64,000 bases of DNA. Origin: Kitasatospora sp. NBC_01250 (GTDB lineage Bacteria; Actinomycetota; Actinomycetes; Streptomycetales; Streptomycetaceae). Each line of letters starts with the position of its first letter. Within the stretch, counting starts at the first letter, position 1. Made by a program: the position numbers and the translations under genes. This document shows, one piece after another, positions 28,744 to 39,965 of the stretch. Where the stretch lies: positions 5,704,001 through 5,768,000 of the forward strand of contig NZ_CP108476.1 in the NCBI RefSeq assembly GCF_036226465.1. Direction: 5' to 3'. Under the pieces are notes generated by a model. That model did not search any database. It had not been told where the DNA came from and saw only the letters and a list, made by a program, of their open reading frames with translations.

Positions 28744-30381
28744 ATGCGTGCCGTGCGGCGCGAACACATGGTCGGGACTCAGCCGTGGCTGCGGGCCGCG
28801 CTGCGCTGCGGAGCGGTGCTCGCGATGGCGGCCCTGGTGCTGCCGCTGGCCGGGCAGAGCGCCTTCGCCGCCGGCGAGCCGGCGCCCGGCGCCTCCTCAG
28901 CGCCGTCCACCGCTGCGGGCGCCCCCGGTGCCGATCCGCTGGCCCAGGCCGAGGCGACGCTCGGCCCGCTGCTCGACAAGATCCACCTGCTCTACCAGAA
29001 CGCCGAGGCCGCCACCGAGCAGTACAACGCCACCGCCCAGCAGTTGGCCACCCAGCAGATCACCGCGGCCGGCATCGACAGCAAGGTCGACGCCCAGCAG
29101 GCGCTGGTCGACCAGGGCATCGACGTCGCCTCGGAGATCGCCTCCGAGCAGTACCGCAACGGCGACCTCTCCGGCTTCGGCGAGCTGCTGCTGACCAACG
29201 ACCCGTACCAGGCCGCCCACCTCGCGGCGCTGCTGTCCGCCGCCAGCCGTTCGCAGGCCGAGTTCATCGGTCAGCTGAAGAGCGACCAGGCGTCGCTGCA
29301 GCAGTTGAAGAAGCAGTCCGGCGACGCGGTCAACGCCAGCAAGGCGCTGCTCGCCCAGCAGGACCAGAACAAGGCCGACATCTCCCGCCAGCTGGCCACC
29401 GTCGAACAGGTGGTCTCCTCGCTCACCGGCGCCCAGCAGAACGAGCTCCAGCAGTTGGAGCAGCAGCAGATCGACCAGGCGCAGCTGGCCTTCCTGGCCT
29501 CCGGCGCGCTCGGCCAGGGGGAGCGCACGCCCTCGGCCGCCGGGCGCAAGGCGGTGGCCTACGCGCTCGCCCAGCTCGGCAAGCCGTACCTGTGGGGCGG
29601 CATCGGGCCAGAAGCCTACGACTGCTCCGGCCTCACCTCGCAGGCCTGGCTGAGCGCGGGCGTGCAGATCCCGCGCACCAGCCAGGACCAGTGGGCCCAG
29701 CTGCCGCACGTCCCGCTGAACCAGCTGCGCCCCGGTGACCTGGTGGTCTACTACGAGAGCGCCGAGCACGTCGCGATGTACATCGGCGGCGGACTGGTCG
29801 TGCAGGCCCCGCACACCGGCGCGTTCGTGCGGGTCTCGCCGATCGGCATGGCGCCGATCCTGGGCGCGGTGCGGCCCGACCCGCAGAACGCCTCGGACGA
29901 GGCGGGCGGCGCCTGGAAGGTGCCCGCCACGCTGCAGGACGCCGAGACGATCACGCCGATCGCCCCTGGCCCGGCCACCGCGCCCGGCCTGCCGAGCGAG
30001 CCGCCGCTGCCCGCGCTGCTGCCGGTGGTGCCGATCAGCCCGTCGGCGCCGCCGTCCGCCGCCAAGCCCTCGCCCGGCTCCTCCTCGCCCTCCGGTGCCT
30101 CGCCCTCCGGCGGCTCCCCGTCGCCGGCCGGCCCGGGGCCGGCCGCGCCGTCGGGCAGCACCTCGCCGACGCCGTCCGGGTCGCCCTCGGGTACCGCGCC
30201 GGTGAGCGCCTCGCCCTCGGGCAGCACCTCGCCGACGCCGTCCGGGTCGCCCTCCGGCACCGCGTCGGTGGGCCCCTCGCCCTCGGGCAGCGGTTCGGGC
30301 AGCCCGTCGGCCTCGCCCTCGGGCACCGCGCCGGTGAGCGGTCCGCCCTCGGGCACGCCGTCCGACAGCCCCTCGCACTGA
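28744..30381 (+). CDS. Secreted NlpC/P60 peptidoglycan endopeptidase, 545 aa
   Basis: Signal peptide (GAVLAMAALVLPLAGQSAFA). Then a long coiled coil (about 60-240) of Gln/Ala/Leu-rich helices as in RipA-type hydrolases. The NlpC/P60 domain follows, with catalytic Cys in YDCSGLTSQAW, RTSQDQW, and His in AEHVAMYIGGGLV. Finally there is a roughly 150-residue Ser/Pro/Gly tail with a tandem repeat. It cleaves D-Glu/gamma-linked bonds in peptide stems during growth and division. ATG at 28744 follows GGGGAGG. The tail may span or bind the wall; it has no LPXTG motif. Confidence 0.93.
   Translation: MRAVRREHMVGTQPWLRAALRCGAVLAMAALVLPLAGQSAFAAGEPAPGASSAPSTAAGAPGADPLAQAEATLGPLLDKIHLLYQNAEAATEQYNATAQQLATQQITAAGIDSKVDAQQALVDQGIDVASEIASEQYRNGDLSGFGELLLTNDPYQAAHLAALLSAASRSQAEFIGQLKSDQASLQQLKKQSGDAVNASKALLAQQDQNKADISRQLATVEQVVSSLTGAQQNELQQLEQQQIDQAQLAFLASGALGQGERTPSAAGRKAVAYALAQLGKPYLWGGIGPEAYDCSGLTSQAWLSAGVQIPRTSQDQWAQLPHVPLNQLRPGDLVVYYESAEHVAMYIGGGLVVQAPHTGAFVRVSPIGMAPILGAVRPDPQNASDEAGGAWKVPATLQDAETITPIAPGPATAPGLPSEPPLPALLPVVPISPSAPPSAAKPSPGSSSPSGASPSGGSPSPAGPGPAAPSGSTSPTPSGSPSGTAPVSASPSGSTSPTPSGSPSGTASVGPSPSGSGSGSPSASPSGTAPVSGPPSGTPSDSPSH
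30151..30282 (+). repeat. 66-bp tandem repeat encoding a Ser/Pro-rich tail
   Basis: Two consecutive 66-base units (30151-30216 and 30217-30282), differing at few positions, encode the 22-residue unit beginning SGSTSPTPSGSPSGTA in the wall-hydrolase tail. Shorter SPSG units flank it. Copy number is likely to vary between strains. Confidence 0.7.
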
Positions 30382-30410
30382 CCGGGCGCCGGCCGAGCAC
30401 TGACCGCGCG

Positions 30411-30440
30411 GGCCCGTCGGTCCTGGTGACCGACGGGTCC
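30411..30440. terminator. Terminator between convergent NlpC/P60 and oxidoreductase genes
   Basis: GGCCCGTCGGTC (30411-30422) pairs with GACCGACGGGTCC (30428-30440) with one bulge and a five-base loop, between the two stops. Confidence 0.7.
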
Positions 30441-30448
30441 AGTGCGGA

Positions 30449-32731
<2,283 letters not shown>

Positions 32732-32754
32732 TGTCGCCCACCTCCAGCTTGGGA

Positions 32755-34716
32755 TCAGGGCCGCGCCGTCGTCAGCCCCACCACCATCCTGTCATCTGCC
32801 GCAACCGGGCCCACCTGGCCGGGAGCCGCCAGCGCGCGCAGCAGGGTGCGGGCGGCTGCGTCGTTCTGCCGGAAGGCCGGGGCGTTGGTGCGCGGGCGGG
32901 CGAAGGCGGCCACGGCACGGCCGTTGGTGTGCGGGCCGAGCGCGAGGCGGCGCGGGTGCGGGGCACCGCCGAGGCCGGGGTCGAGCAGCCGCCCGTCGCG
33001 GGGGTCGACGGTCAGCAGGCCGGAGCGGTGGATGAAGTCCGGGTCGGCGAGCACCTCCTCGGCGAGCCGGCCCTCGCGCAGCAGCTGCGCGAGCACCCGG
33101 TCCTCGGTGCGCGCCAGGTCGTGCCGGGGCAGGTAGGCCTCGATCAGCGCGGTGGCGGTGGTCCGGTGGCCCGGCAGGCTCTCGCTGGCGGCCACGAAGG
33201 TGCCGCTCGCCTCGTCCTCGCTCACGGTCAGGCCGGCGCCCAGGAAGCGGACCACGCCGGCCTCGGAGAGCGCCAGCAGTTCGCGCAGCCGGAAGCCCGG
33301 CGGGCCGGAGGCCAGGAAGCTGAAGAAGCCCTGCCACCAGCCGTCCAGCTCCCGCGCGGTCGAGCGGGCGGTCAGCCGTCCGGCGGCCAGCAGCCGGGGG
33401 AGCTGGCCGTAGAGCGAGAGCAGGGCCAGGAAGGCGCCCAGGTCCGCGCTGTACGCGGGGTCGGCACGGCGGTCGGCGTCCGCCCGGATGTACGCGCGCA
33501 ACTGCTGCTGGAGCTGCTCGGGGTCGGTGAAGCGCAGACCGGCGAGCGGGCGGTCCAGCCGCTCGAAGTCGAGCCGGTCGCCCGGTTCTGGCACCGCGCG
33601 CTCGACCAGGGCCGTCAACTCCGGCTGGTACCAGCCGTACCGGTCGTAGCCGGCCAGGAACTCGGCCCAGGGCAGCGTCGTCCGCTCGGGGTGCGCGTGG
33701 AAGAGCTCGTGGTAGTAGCCGAAGCCGATCTCCTTGGCCATCAACGGCCAGGCGTCCCGGCGCAGTTCGAGCGGTCCGGGGCGGTCGAGCAGCTCCTCGA
33801 CGGCGGCCGGGCCGAAGTAGCGCGGCAGCGGGGCGGGCGGGCCCTGCAGCGGGTAGCCGGTCTTCGAGTGGTAGGGCACTCCGCGCCGCGAGCCGACCAG
33901 CAGCAGCGGTTCGCGGCCCGAGGGGTGGTAGTGCACCCCGCCGTCCGGGCGGTGCTCGAACCGCCCGCCGCGGCCCTCGGTGAGCAGTGCCATCAGGTCG
34001 ACGAAGGCCAGGCCGAAACCGCGCAGGATCACCCGCTCACCCGGGGCGACGGCGGCGACGGCGGCCTCGCAGGAGAAGGCGGGCGGCAGGTGGAAGCGGC
34101 CGTGGCGGCGGGCGAACGCGGCGGTGGCGGCGTGCCGTTCGTCCGGCGCGGAGCCCAGGTGGCCCACGGTCAGCACCACCTGGTCGGCCCGCAGCTCGCG
34201 CCCCGAGGCCAGCGTGATGTGCTGCGGGCCGTCGGCGGGGCCGTGCAGGGCGACGGCCGCCTCGCGGTGCACGGTGAGCCTGATCCGGTCGGGCAGCTGG
34301 GCCGCCGCCCGCCGGAACACCCAGTCCAGGTAGGCGCTCTGGGCCCGCCGGGTGGCGAAGTCGGTGGGCGCCAGGGCGGCCAGCTCGGCCCGCACCGCCG
34401 GGTCGGCCACCGGCCGGTAGGGCGCGAAGGCCGGCTGGTCGGCGGCCCACTCGGCGAGCGAGGGGCCGGGGCGGACCGGTCCCTCGACGACGGAGGTCTC
34501 GTCGGTGAACATCGTGACGTCCGCGGCCATCGAGTTCATCCGCAGCAGCGGCGACTGCCGGTGGCGCCAGATCCGGCCACCGCCGGGCGGCTGCGGGTCG
34601 ATCAGGTGGATCTCCAACTGCTGCTCCGCGGGCAGCAGTTCGCAGGCGCTGGCGGCGATCCGCTCCAGCAGGCCGGTGCCGCGCGGCCCGGCGCCGATGA
34701 TCGCGAGTGCCCTCAT
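32755..34716 (-). CDS. FAD/NAD(P)-binding protein (FAD-NAD(P)-binding Pfam type), 653 aa
   Basis: Begins MRALAIIGAGPRGTGLLERI, a Rossmann GxGPxG dinucleotide site, followed by HLIDPQPPGGGRIWR and QVVLTVGHLGS, typical of the HI0933/FAD-NAD(P)-binding group. Large C-terminal part of unknown role. ATG at 34716 overlaps the permease stop (ATGA). Proteins of this family often neighbour flavin monooxygenase and amino-acid transport genes; here it lies opposite an SsuD-like monooxygenase. Possible role: flavin- or NADPH-dependent oxidation of an imported sulfur or amino compound. Exact reaction unknown. Confidence 0.8.
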   Translation of the reverse strand: MRALAIIGAGPRGTGLLERIAASACELLPAEQQLEIHLIDPQPPGGGRIWRHRQSPLLRMNSMAADVTMFTDETSVVEGPVRPGPSLAEWAADQPAFAPYRPVADPAVRAELAALAPTDFATRRAQSAYLDWVFRRAAAQLPDRIRLTVHREAAVALHGPADGPQHITLASGRELRADQVVLTVGHLGSAPDERHAATAAFARRHGRFHLPPAFSCEAAVAAVAPGERVILRGFGLAFVDLMALLTEGRGGRFEHRPDGGVHYHPSGREPLLLVGSRRGVPYHSKTGYPLQGPPAPLPRYFGPAAVEELLDRPGPLELRRDAWPLMAKEIGFGYYHELFHAHPERTTLPWAEFLAGYDRYGWYQPELTALVERAVPEPGDRLDFERLDRPLAGLRFTDPEQLQQQLRAYIRADADRRADPAYSADLGAFLALLSLYGQLPRLLAAGRLTARSTARELDGWWQGFFSFLASGPPGFRLRELLALSEAGVVRFLGAGLTVSEDEASGTFVAASESLPGHRTTATALIEAYLPRHDLARTEDRVLAQLLREGRLAEEVLADPDFIHRSGLLTVDPRDGRLLDPGLGGAPHPRRLALGPHTNGRAVAAFARPRTNAPAFRQNDAAARTLLRALAAPGQVGPVAADDRMVVGLTTARP

Positions 34717-35738
34717 GCCCGAGCCTCCGGCGCCGGAGGTGCGTCCACCGCGGCGCGCAGCCGCGACAGCCGGGCGCCGAGGCGCCCGAGCGGGGTGGGC
34801 GGCAGCGCGCCGCGGGTCGAGCCGCGGGCGAAGTGCCGCTCCAGGTAGTACTGCAGGACCGACAGCAGGGTGGTCAGCAGCAGGTACCAGAGGGTGGCCA
34901 CCAGCAGCAGCGGGATCACCTGGTAGGTCTGGTTGTAGATCAACTGCACCGAGTAGAGCAGGTCCTGGACGGCGAGCACGCTGACGATGCTGGTGCTCTT
35001 GAGCAGACCGACCAGCATGTTCCCGGCGGTCGGCACGATCGAGCGCATCGCCTGCGGCAGCACGATCCGGCGCATCACCCGCAGCCGGCCCAGGCCCAGC
35101 GACTGGGCGGCCTCCAACTGCCCCTGGTCGACCGAGAGGATGCCGCCGCGCACCACTTCGGCCGCGAAACCGGCCTCCAGCAGGGTCAGTCCGATCACCG
35201 AGGTGAGCACCGGGCCGAACAGGTGCACCGTCCTGACGGTGACGAACTCGGGACCGAACGGGATGCCGAGGCCGAGCGTCGGGTAGAGGGCGCCGAGGTT
35301 GAACCAGAGCAGCAGCTGGACCAGGGGCGGGATCGAACGGAACAACCAGACGTAGCCCCAACTCAGACTCCGCAGAAGCAGGTTGCCCCAGATCCGGGCG
35401 GCGGCCAGCAGGGTGCCGAGGGTGAAGCCGAGCACCATGGTGGCGGCGGTCAGCCAGAGCGTGAGGGTCAGCCCGTGCAGCACCGCGGTGGTGGTCAGGT
35501 AGGAGCCGACCACGTCCCACTGGAAACGCGGGTTGCGCACGACGGAGTCGGCCACCATCGCCAGCACCAGCAGGGCGAGCGCGGTGGTCAGCCACTGCAC
35601 CGGGCGCCGGCGGCGGGCGATCGGGAGCTCGGCGAGCGGAAGTCCGCCGGCGGGGAGTCCGCCGGGCGGGGGCTCATCGGGCGGGGGAGCGGAGGGTGGT
35701 GGGCCGGTGGCGGGCAGGACCTCGTTCGAGGTGGCCAT
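34713..35738 (-). CDS. Polar amino-acid ABC transporter permease, 341 aa
   Basis: HisM-type permease with an N-terminal Pro/Gly-rich tail (about 1-35). Helices include WLTTALALLVLAMVADSVVR and TLTLWLTAATMVLGFTLGTL; SWGYVWLFRSIPPLVQLLLW and the EAA loop EAAQSLGLGRLRVMRRIVLP are standard. ATG at 35738. No ATPase or binding protein accompanies it on this strand, so it probably shares the ATPase at 39962 and the binding proteins of the divergent operon, giving a two-permease importer. Confidence 0.92.
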   Translation of the reverse strand: MATSNEVLPATGPPPSAPPPDEPPPGGLPAGGLPLAELPIARRRRPVQWLTTALALLVLAMVADSVVRNPRFQWDVVGSYLTTTAVLHGLTLTLWLTAATMVLGFTLGTLLAAARIWGNLLLRSLSWGYVWLFRSIPPLVQLLLWFNLGALYPTLGLGIPFGPEFVTVRTVHLFGPVLTSVIGLTLLEAGFAAEVVRGGILSVDQGQLEAAQSLGLGRLRVMRRIVLPQAMRSIVPTAGNMLVGLLKSTSIVSVLAVQDLLYSVQLIYNQTYQVIPLLLVATLWYLLLTTLLSVLQYYLERHFARGSTRGALPPTPLGRLGARLSRLRAAVDAPPAPEARA

Positions 35739-35935
35739 GGGAGGGCTCCAGAGCAGGCGGGCGGGCGATGGGTCGCCGATCACGCGGGCCGCGTCCCTCA
35801 ACGCGGCGGCACTGCTCTGCTCCGTCAACGATCGTACGTGGCACCGGTGAACGGCTGTCAAGGGTGACCGTGCCGCCGGACCGCGGTTCTGGACAGTGGT
35901 TGACGAAGTCCATGACTCACTGTTCAACTGGGCAC

Positions 35936-36013
35936 ATGAACGCCGCCCAGCCCCTGGTCACTCGCGACCACATCGACTTCGGTCGGGTGTGGTCCGCGGC
36001 GTGTCGCGGCTGA
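35936..36013 (+). CDS. Cysteine-type leader peptide (attenuator uORF), 25 aa
   Basis: The peptide MNAAQPLVTRDHIDFGRVWS ends AACRG. The pattern R-x-H-[IV]-D-[LF]-x-R-[VM]-x-S-A-x-C is that of the short putative leader peptides found before sulfur-metabolism genes in Streptomyces. The cysteine codon lies two codons before the stop, where ribosome stalling at low Cys-tRNA would act. It is followed at 36034-36093 by nested stem-loops and then, 400 bases on, by the monooxygenase gene. A TTGACG at 35900-35905 may be a -35 element. An upstream ATG at 35912 is possible but would not change the core. Confidence 0.75.
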   Translation: MNAAQPLVTRDHIDFGRVWSAACRG

Positions 36014-36033
36014 CCCGGCAGCGGGCCGTCTGA

Positions 36034-36093
36034 CCGGCCCGGCGCCGCGTTCCTCGACGCGGCCATCTCCCTCGGTGCCCCTTCCCGGGCCGG
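36034..36093 (+). promoter_or_regulatory. Nested stem-loops following the leader peptide (putative attenuator)
   Basis: Outer arms CCGGCCCGG (36034-36042) and CCGGGCCGG (36085-36093) enclose the hairpin CCGCGT-tcctcg-ACGCGG (36045-36062). The outer arm begins 20 bases after the uORF stop, where a ribosome stalled at the Cys codon could affect folding or Rho access. Confidence 0.4.
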
Positions 36094-36421
36094 GACCTGC
36101 CGTCGGCCGCCGCCACACGCGCACCGCGCACCGTGGAGCCGCCGTCGGCCGCCAGGCGCACGCTGCCGCCGCCCTCGCCAACCGCTGAGGCTGATCGCCC
36201 GCACGCGCCTGCTCCGCGCCTGTGCCCCGCCCGCGCCCGCCGTCCGTCGTTCGCCGCCCCGGAACCGCGCCACCGCGCCGTCCGCGCCACCGTGCCGTCC
36301 GCGCCACCGCACCGTCCGTCCCATCCCGCCGTCCGCCCCGTGCCCCGTGGCCGCCTCCGCGCTGCCCGTCCGCCGCCAGGGGCTCCTGCGGCGTGCCCCA
36401 TCACCTGAGAGGTCGTCAGTC

Positions 36422-37585
36422 ATGCCCGTCGAGTTCCTCGGTATCGCCGCCACCAGTGACGGCTCGGAGACCACCGCCCGCAGCACCGAAGCCTTCGACC
36501 GCGACTACACGCTGCGGCTGGGCCGGGCCCACGAGGAGAACGGCTGGGACCGGGTGCTGTTCGCCTACGGCTCCGGCTCGCCGGACCCGGCGCAGGGCGC
36601 CGCCTTCCTGGCCAGCAAGCTCGACCGGCTGCAGATCCTGCTCGCCCACCGGCCCAACCTCTCCATCCCGACCTTCGCCGCCAAGACCTTCGCCACCCTG
36701 GACCAGATCAGCCAGGGCCGGCTCACCGTCCACTTCATCACCGGCGGCAACGACCACGAGCAGCAGCGCGAGGGCGACTTCCTGACCAAGGACCAGCGCT
36801 ACGACCGCACCCGGGAGTACATCCAGATCGTCAAGCGGGCCTGGACCAGCCACGAGCCCTTCGACCACGAGGGCGAGTACTACCGCTTCAACGACTTCGT
36901 CGCGGACGTCTTCCCCGTCCAGCAGCCGCGCCCCGGCGTCTCGTTCGGCGGCTCCTCGGAAGCGGCGTACGCGGCCGGCGGGGCCGAGGCGGACATCTTC
37001 TGCCTGTGGGGCGAGCCGCTGGCCGAGACCGCGGCGCAGATCGAGCGGGTGCGGCAGGCCGCCGCTGCCGCCGGGCGCACGACCCCGCCGCGGATCCAGG
37101 TGGCGTTCCGGCCGATCATCGCGCCCACCGAGGAGCTGGCCTGGGAGAAGGCGCACCGGACGGTGGAGCGGATCAACGCCCGCAAGGCCGGCGGCGAGCT
37201 GGTCCGGCGCGGCACCGCTGGTGAGGCACCCGAGAACACCGGTTCGCAGCGGCTGATCGCCATCGCCGAGGCGGGCGAGCGCTACGACCGGGCGCTGTGG
37301 ACGCCGACCGCTGCCGCCACCGGCGGGGCCGGCAACTCCAACGCCCTGGTCGGCACCCCCGAGACGGTGGCCCAGGCCCTGCTCGACTACTACGACCTGG
37401 GCGTGGACATCCTCTCGGCGCGCGGCTACCACCTGCTGAACGACGCGATCGACTTCGGCCGCTACGTGATCCCGCTGGTCCGCGAGGAGGTCGCCAGGCG
37501 CGACGCCGCGGTGGCGGCCGAGCGGGCCCGCAAGGCGGCCGAGGCCGAGCGGGACCGCCACCAGCTCATCGCGGTCCAGGCGTGA
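36422..37585 (+). CDS. LLM-class flavin-dependent monooxygenase, SsuD-like, 387 aa
   Basis: Bacterial-luciferase-fold enzyme close to alkanesulfonate monooxygenase: RPNLSIPTFAAKTFATLDQI, SQGRLTVHFITGGNDHEQQR, VSFGGSSEAAYAAGGAEADI, and NSNALVGTPETVAQALLDYY with the flavin- and substrate-binding Gly/Ser segments. Uses FMNH2 and O2, normally to cleave a C-S bond and release sulfite from sulfonates or related thio compounds. ATG at 36422 follows GAGAGG. It leads a six-gene operon, and its stop overlaps the GNAT start (GTGA). The cysteine-type leader upstream supports a sulfur-starvation role. It could alternatively act on S-alkylcysteine derivatives. Confidence 0.88.
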   Translation: MPVEFLGIAATSDGSETTARSTEAFDRDYTLRLGRAHEENGWDRVLFAYGSGSPDPAQGAAFLASKLDRLQILLAHRPNLSIPTFAAKTFATLDQISQGRLTVHFITGGNDHEQQREGDFLTKDQRYDRTREYIQIVKRAWTSHEPFDHEGEYYRFNDFVADVFPVQQPRPGVSFGGSSEAAYAAGGAEADIFCLWGEPLAETAAQIERVRQAAAAAGRTTPPRIQVAFRPIIAPTEELAWEKAHRTVERINARKAGGELVRRGTAGEAPENTGSQRLIAIAEAGERYDRALWTPTAAATGGAGNSNALVGTPETVAQALLDYYDLGVDILSARGYHLLNDAIDFGRYVIPLVREEVARRDAAVAAERARKAAEAERDRHQLIAVQA

Positions 37586-38070
37586 GCCCGGTCCTGACCT
37601 TCCGCGAGGCGGGCCTGGCGGACGAGCTGGCCGAGCCGCTGATCCGCGAGCTGACCGAGGAGTACGTGGCCCGGTACGGCGAGGGGGCGCACGAGGAGAT
37701 GGCCCGCTACCCGGCCGCCGAGTTCGCCCCGCCGCACGGCCTGCTGCTGCTCCTGCTGGCGGACGGCGAACCGGTGGCGGGCGGTGCCTTCCGCCGCTAC
37801 GACGAGTCGAGCGCCGAGCTCAAGCGGATGTGGACGCACTCCGCGCACCGCCGCCGCGGCCTGGCCCGCCGGGTGCTGGGCGAGCTGGAGCAGCGCGCCC
37901 GCCTCGCCGGCTACCGGCGGATCTTCCTGACCACCGGGCCGCGCCAGCCCGAGGCCAAGGGTCTCTATCTGGCGGCCGGCTACACCCCGCTCTTCGTGGA
38001 GGGCGAGCCCGCGACCCCGGGCCCGCTGCCCTTCGAGAAGTTCCTGAACCGAGAGGCACGAACCCCGTGA
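37582..38070 (+). CDS. GNAT family N-acetyltransferase, 162 aa
   Basis: GNAT domain: [40 protein letters not shown], acetyl-CoA loop [20 protein letters not shown], and [23 protein letters not shown] at 37582 overlaps the monooxygenase stop, and its own stop overlaps the binding-protein start, both by four bases, so stoichiometry is tight. Position between a monooxygenase and an amino-acid importer recalls SnaA/SnaB of Bacillus, which N-acetylate S-alkylcysteines before oxidation. That role is inferred here. Confidence 0.85.
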   Translation: MSPVLTFREAGLADELAEPLIRELTEEYVARYGEGAHEEMARYPAAEFAPPHGLLLLLLADGEPVAGGAFRRYDESSAELKRMWTHSAHRRRGLARRVLGELEQRARLAGYRRIFLTTGPRQPEAKGLYLAAGYTPLFVEGEPATPGPLPFEKFLNREARTP

Positions 38071-38999
38071 GACCCCGCACCGCCGCCCTCGCCGTCGCCC
38101 TGCTGCCGCTGCTCGCGCTCACCGCCTGCGGCTCCGGCAGCAGCGGCGCCACGGCCCGGCCGGCCGCCCAGGGGGTGGACCCGAACCGCGACGTGGTCTC
38201 CCAGGAGCAGAAGGTCGACGCGATCGCCGCCCTGCTGCCCGCCGACGTCCGCCAGGGCGGCACGCTCAAGGTCGGCAGCTCCTTCGGCACCCCGCCCAGC
38301 GCCTACTACCCCGACCCGGCGACCAAGAAGCCGGCCGGCCTGGACGTGGACGTCACCGACGCCGTCGCCCGGGTGCTGGGCCTGAAGGTGGACCGCGAGG
38401 ACGCCGCCTTCGAGACCATTCTGCCCGCGCTCGGCAGCGGCAAGTACGACGTGGGCACCGGCAACTTCGGCGTCACCACGGCCCGGCTGAAGACCATCGA
38501 CTTCGTCACCTACATCGACGACGGCCAGGGCTTCGCCGTCCGCAAGGACAACACCGCGCTGACCGACGTCACCCAGCTCACCCAGCTGTGCGGGCTGACC
38601 ATCGGCACCGGCGCCGGCACCACCTTCGAGACCACGCTCAACACGCAGAAGCACCTGTGCACCGACGCCGGCAAGAAGCCGTACACCGTGCAGTCCTTCT
38701 CCGAGAACGGCGCGATCCTGACCAGCCTCCAGCAGGGCCGGATCGACGCGGTGATGTCCACCATCAACGGCCTGCGCTACCAGGCCGCCCAGCCGGCCGC
38801 CGGGACGAAGTTCGTCGGCGAGTTCCACCGCCTGGACGTCGGCTTCGCGTTCAAGAAGGGCAGCCCGCTGACCCCGGCCTTCCAGGCGGCGGTCAACCAG
38901 CTGATCAAGGACGGCACCTACCAGCGGATCCTGGACAAGTGGGGCACCGGCGGCTCGGCCATCACCCAGTCGCAGATCAGCCCGCCCGAGCACACGTGA
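38067..38999 (+). CDS. ABC transporter substrate-binding lipoprotein, 310 aa
   Basis: Starts [20 protein letters not shown] then lipobox Cys (LTAC, about residue 21). SBP_bac_3 domain: [58 protein letters not shown]. Two extra Cys in the second half ([10 protein letters not shown] and HLCTDAG) could form a disulfide. GTG at 38067, coupled to the GNAT gene. Binds an unidentified small amino-acid-like compound for the downstream permease. Confidence 0.92.
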   Translation: MRPRTAALAVALLPLLALTACGSGSSGATARPAAQGVDPNRDVVSQEQKVDAIAALLPADVRQGGTLKVGSSFGTPPSAYYPDPATKKPAGLDVDVTDAVARVLGLKVDREDAAFETILPALGSGKYDVGTGNFGVTTARLKTIDFVTYIDDGQGFAVRKDNTALTDVTQLTQLCGLTIGTGAGTTFETTLNTQKHLCTDAGKKPYTVQSFSENGAILTSLQQGRIDAVMSTINGLRYQAAQPAAGTKFVGEFHRLDVGFAFKKGSPLTPAFQAAVNQLIKDGTYQRILDKWGTGGSAITQSQISPPEHT

Positions 39000-39038
39000 T
39001 CCCGTGTCCTCCCCACCCCACCGACAGGAGTCCTCCGC

Positions 39039-39965
39039 GTGAGCCTCACCCTGCGCCGGGCCGCGGCCCCGCCCGGCTCCGACGCCGATCCCGCCACCCT
39101 GCCGGTGCGGCCGGCCCGGCATCCCGGGCGCTGGCTGGCCGCCCTGCTCGCCCTGCTGCTGGTCGGCCAGTTCGTCCACGGGCTGGCCGTCAACCCCGGC
39201 TGGGACTGGCCGACCTTCGCCCGCTACCTGACCACGCCGTCCATCCTGCGCGCGGTCGGCACCACCCTCGAACTCACCGCCTACGGCACCGTGCTGGGCT
39301 TCGCCCTCGGCGTCGTGGTGGCCTTCGGGCGGCTGTCGGGCAGTCTGGTGCTGCAGAGCATCGCCTGGACCTACACCTGGGTCTTCCGGTCGATCCCGCT
39401 CATCGTCCAGCTGGTCTTCTGGTTCAACATCTCCTACCTCTACCAACACCTGGCGCTGGGCGTGCCGTTCGGCCCCGAGCTGTGGTCCTTCCGGACCGTC
39501 GACGTGCTCAGCGCGCAGGGCGCGGCCGTGCTGGGGCTGGCGCTCTACCAGAGCGCGTACGCGGCCGAGGTGGTGCGCGCCGGGGTGATCGCGATCGAGG
39601 CCGGGCAGTTCGAGGCCGCCGCCGCGCTGGGCATCCCGCGGCTGCGCCAGATCCGCCGGATCGTGCTGCCGCAGGCGATGCGCTCCATCCTGCCGAACGC
39701 CGCCAACCAGGTGATCGCGCTGCTCAAGAGCACCTCGGTGGTCTACGTGATGGCGATCGGCGAACTCTTCTACCAGGTCCAGGTGGTCTACGGGCGCAAC
39801 GGCCGGGTGGTGCCGCTGCTGATGGTGGCCACCGTCTGGTACGTGCTGCTGACCACCGTGCTCTCCGTCCTGCAGTACTACGTGGAACGGCACTTCGCCC
39901 GCGGCGCGCAGCGCACCGCGGCGCCGACGCCCCTGCACCGTCTGATCCGAAGGGTCCAGTCATGA
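39039..39965 (+). CDS. Polar amino-acid ABC transporter permease, 308 aa
   Basis: HisM-type permease: N-terminal helix [20 protein letters not shown], then [40 protein letters not shown], and EAA loop [20 protein letters not shown]. The tail [20 protein letters not shown] is common to the family. GTG at 39039 after AGGAG. It shares the RHPGRW motif with the permease at 4754, pointing to duplication within this chromosome region. Stop overlaps the ATPase start (ATGA). Confidence 0.94.
   Translation: MSLTLRRAAAPPGSDADPATLPVRPARHPGRWLAALLALLLVGQFVHGLAVNPGWDWPTFARYLTTPSILRAVGTTLELTAYGTVLGFALGVVVAFGRLSGSLVLQSIAWTYTWVFRSIPLIVQLVFWFNISYLYQHLALGVPFGPELWSFRTVDVLSAQGAAVLGLALYQSAYAAEVVRAGVIAIEAGQFEAAAALGIPRLRQIRRIVLPQAMRSILPNAANQVIALLKSTSVVYVMAIGELFYQVQVVYGRNGRVVPLLMVATVWYVLLTTVLSVLQYYVERHFARGAQRTAAPTPLHRLIRRVQS

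Larger units (their letters stand above)
35739..36421. other. 683-base divergent regulatory region of the organosulfur-type locus
   Basis: Contains the leader peptide at 35936-36013 and then about 400 bases of very GC-rich untranslated leader. CCGGCCCGG (36034-36042) can pair with CCGGGCCGG (36085-36093), enclosing a second hairpin CCGCGT/ACGCGG (36045-36062). Beyond 36100 the sequence is Pro/Arg-codon-like but has no supported gene. The leftward permease promoter also lies here. Confidence 0.5.

Noticed and set aside
32755-35595. 946-codon continuous frame covering the FAD/NAD(P)-binding gene and part of the permease
   Set aside because: Upstream of ATG 34716 it is out of frame with the real permease and is Arg/Gly nonsense; not a fusion protein.
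35696-35935. Upstream extension of the leader peptide frame to 35696
   Set aside because: That frame runs backward through the divergent permease start region and is Arg/Gly nonsense; only the part after 35912 or 35936 fits a leader peptide.
36100-36421. Arg/Pro-rich frames between the leader hairpins and the monooxygenase
   Set aside because: Several overlapping frames of repeated Arg/Pro/His codons without starts or ribosome sites; composition-driven.
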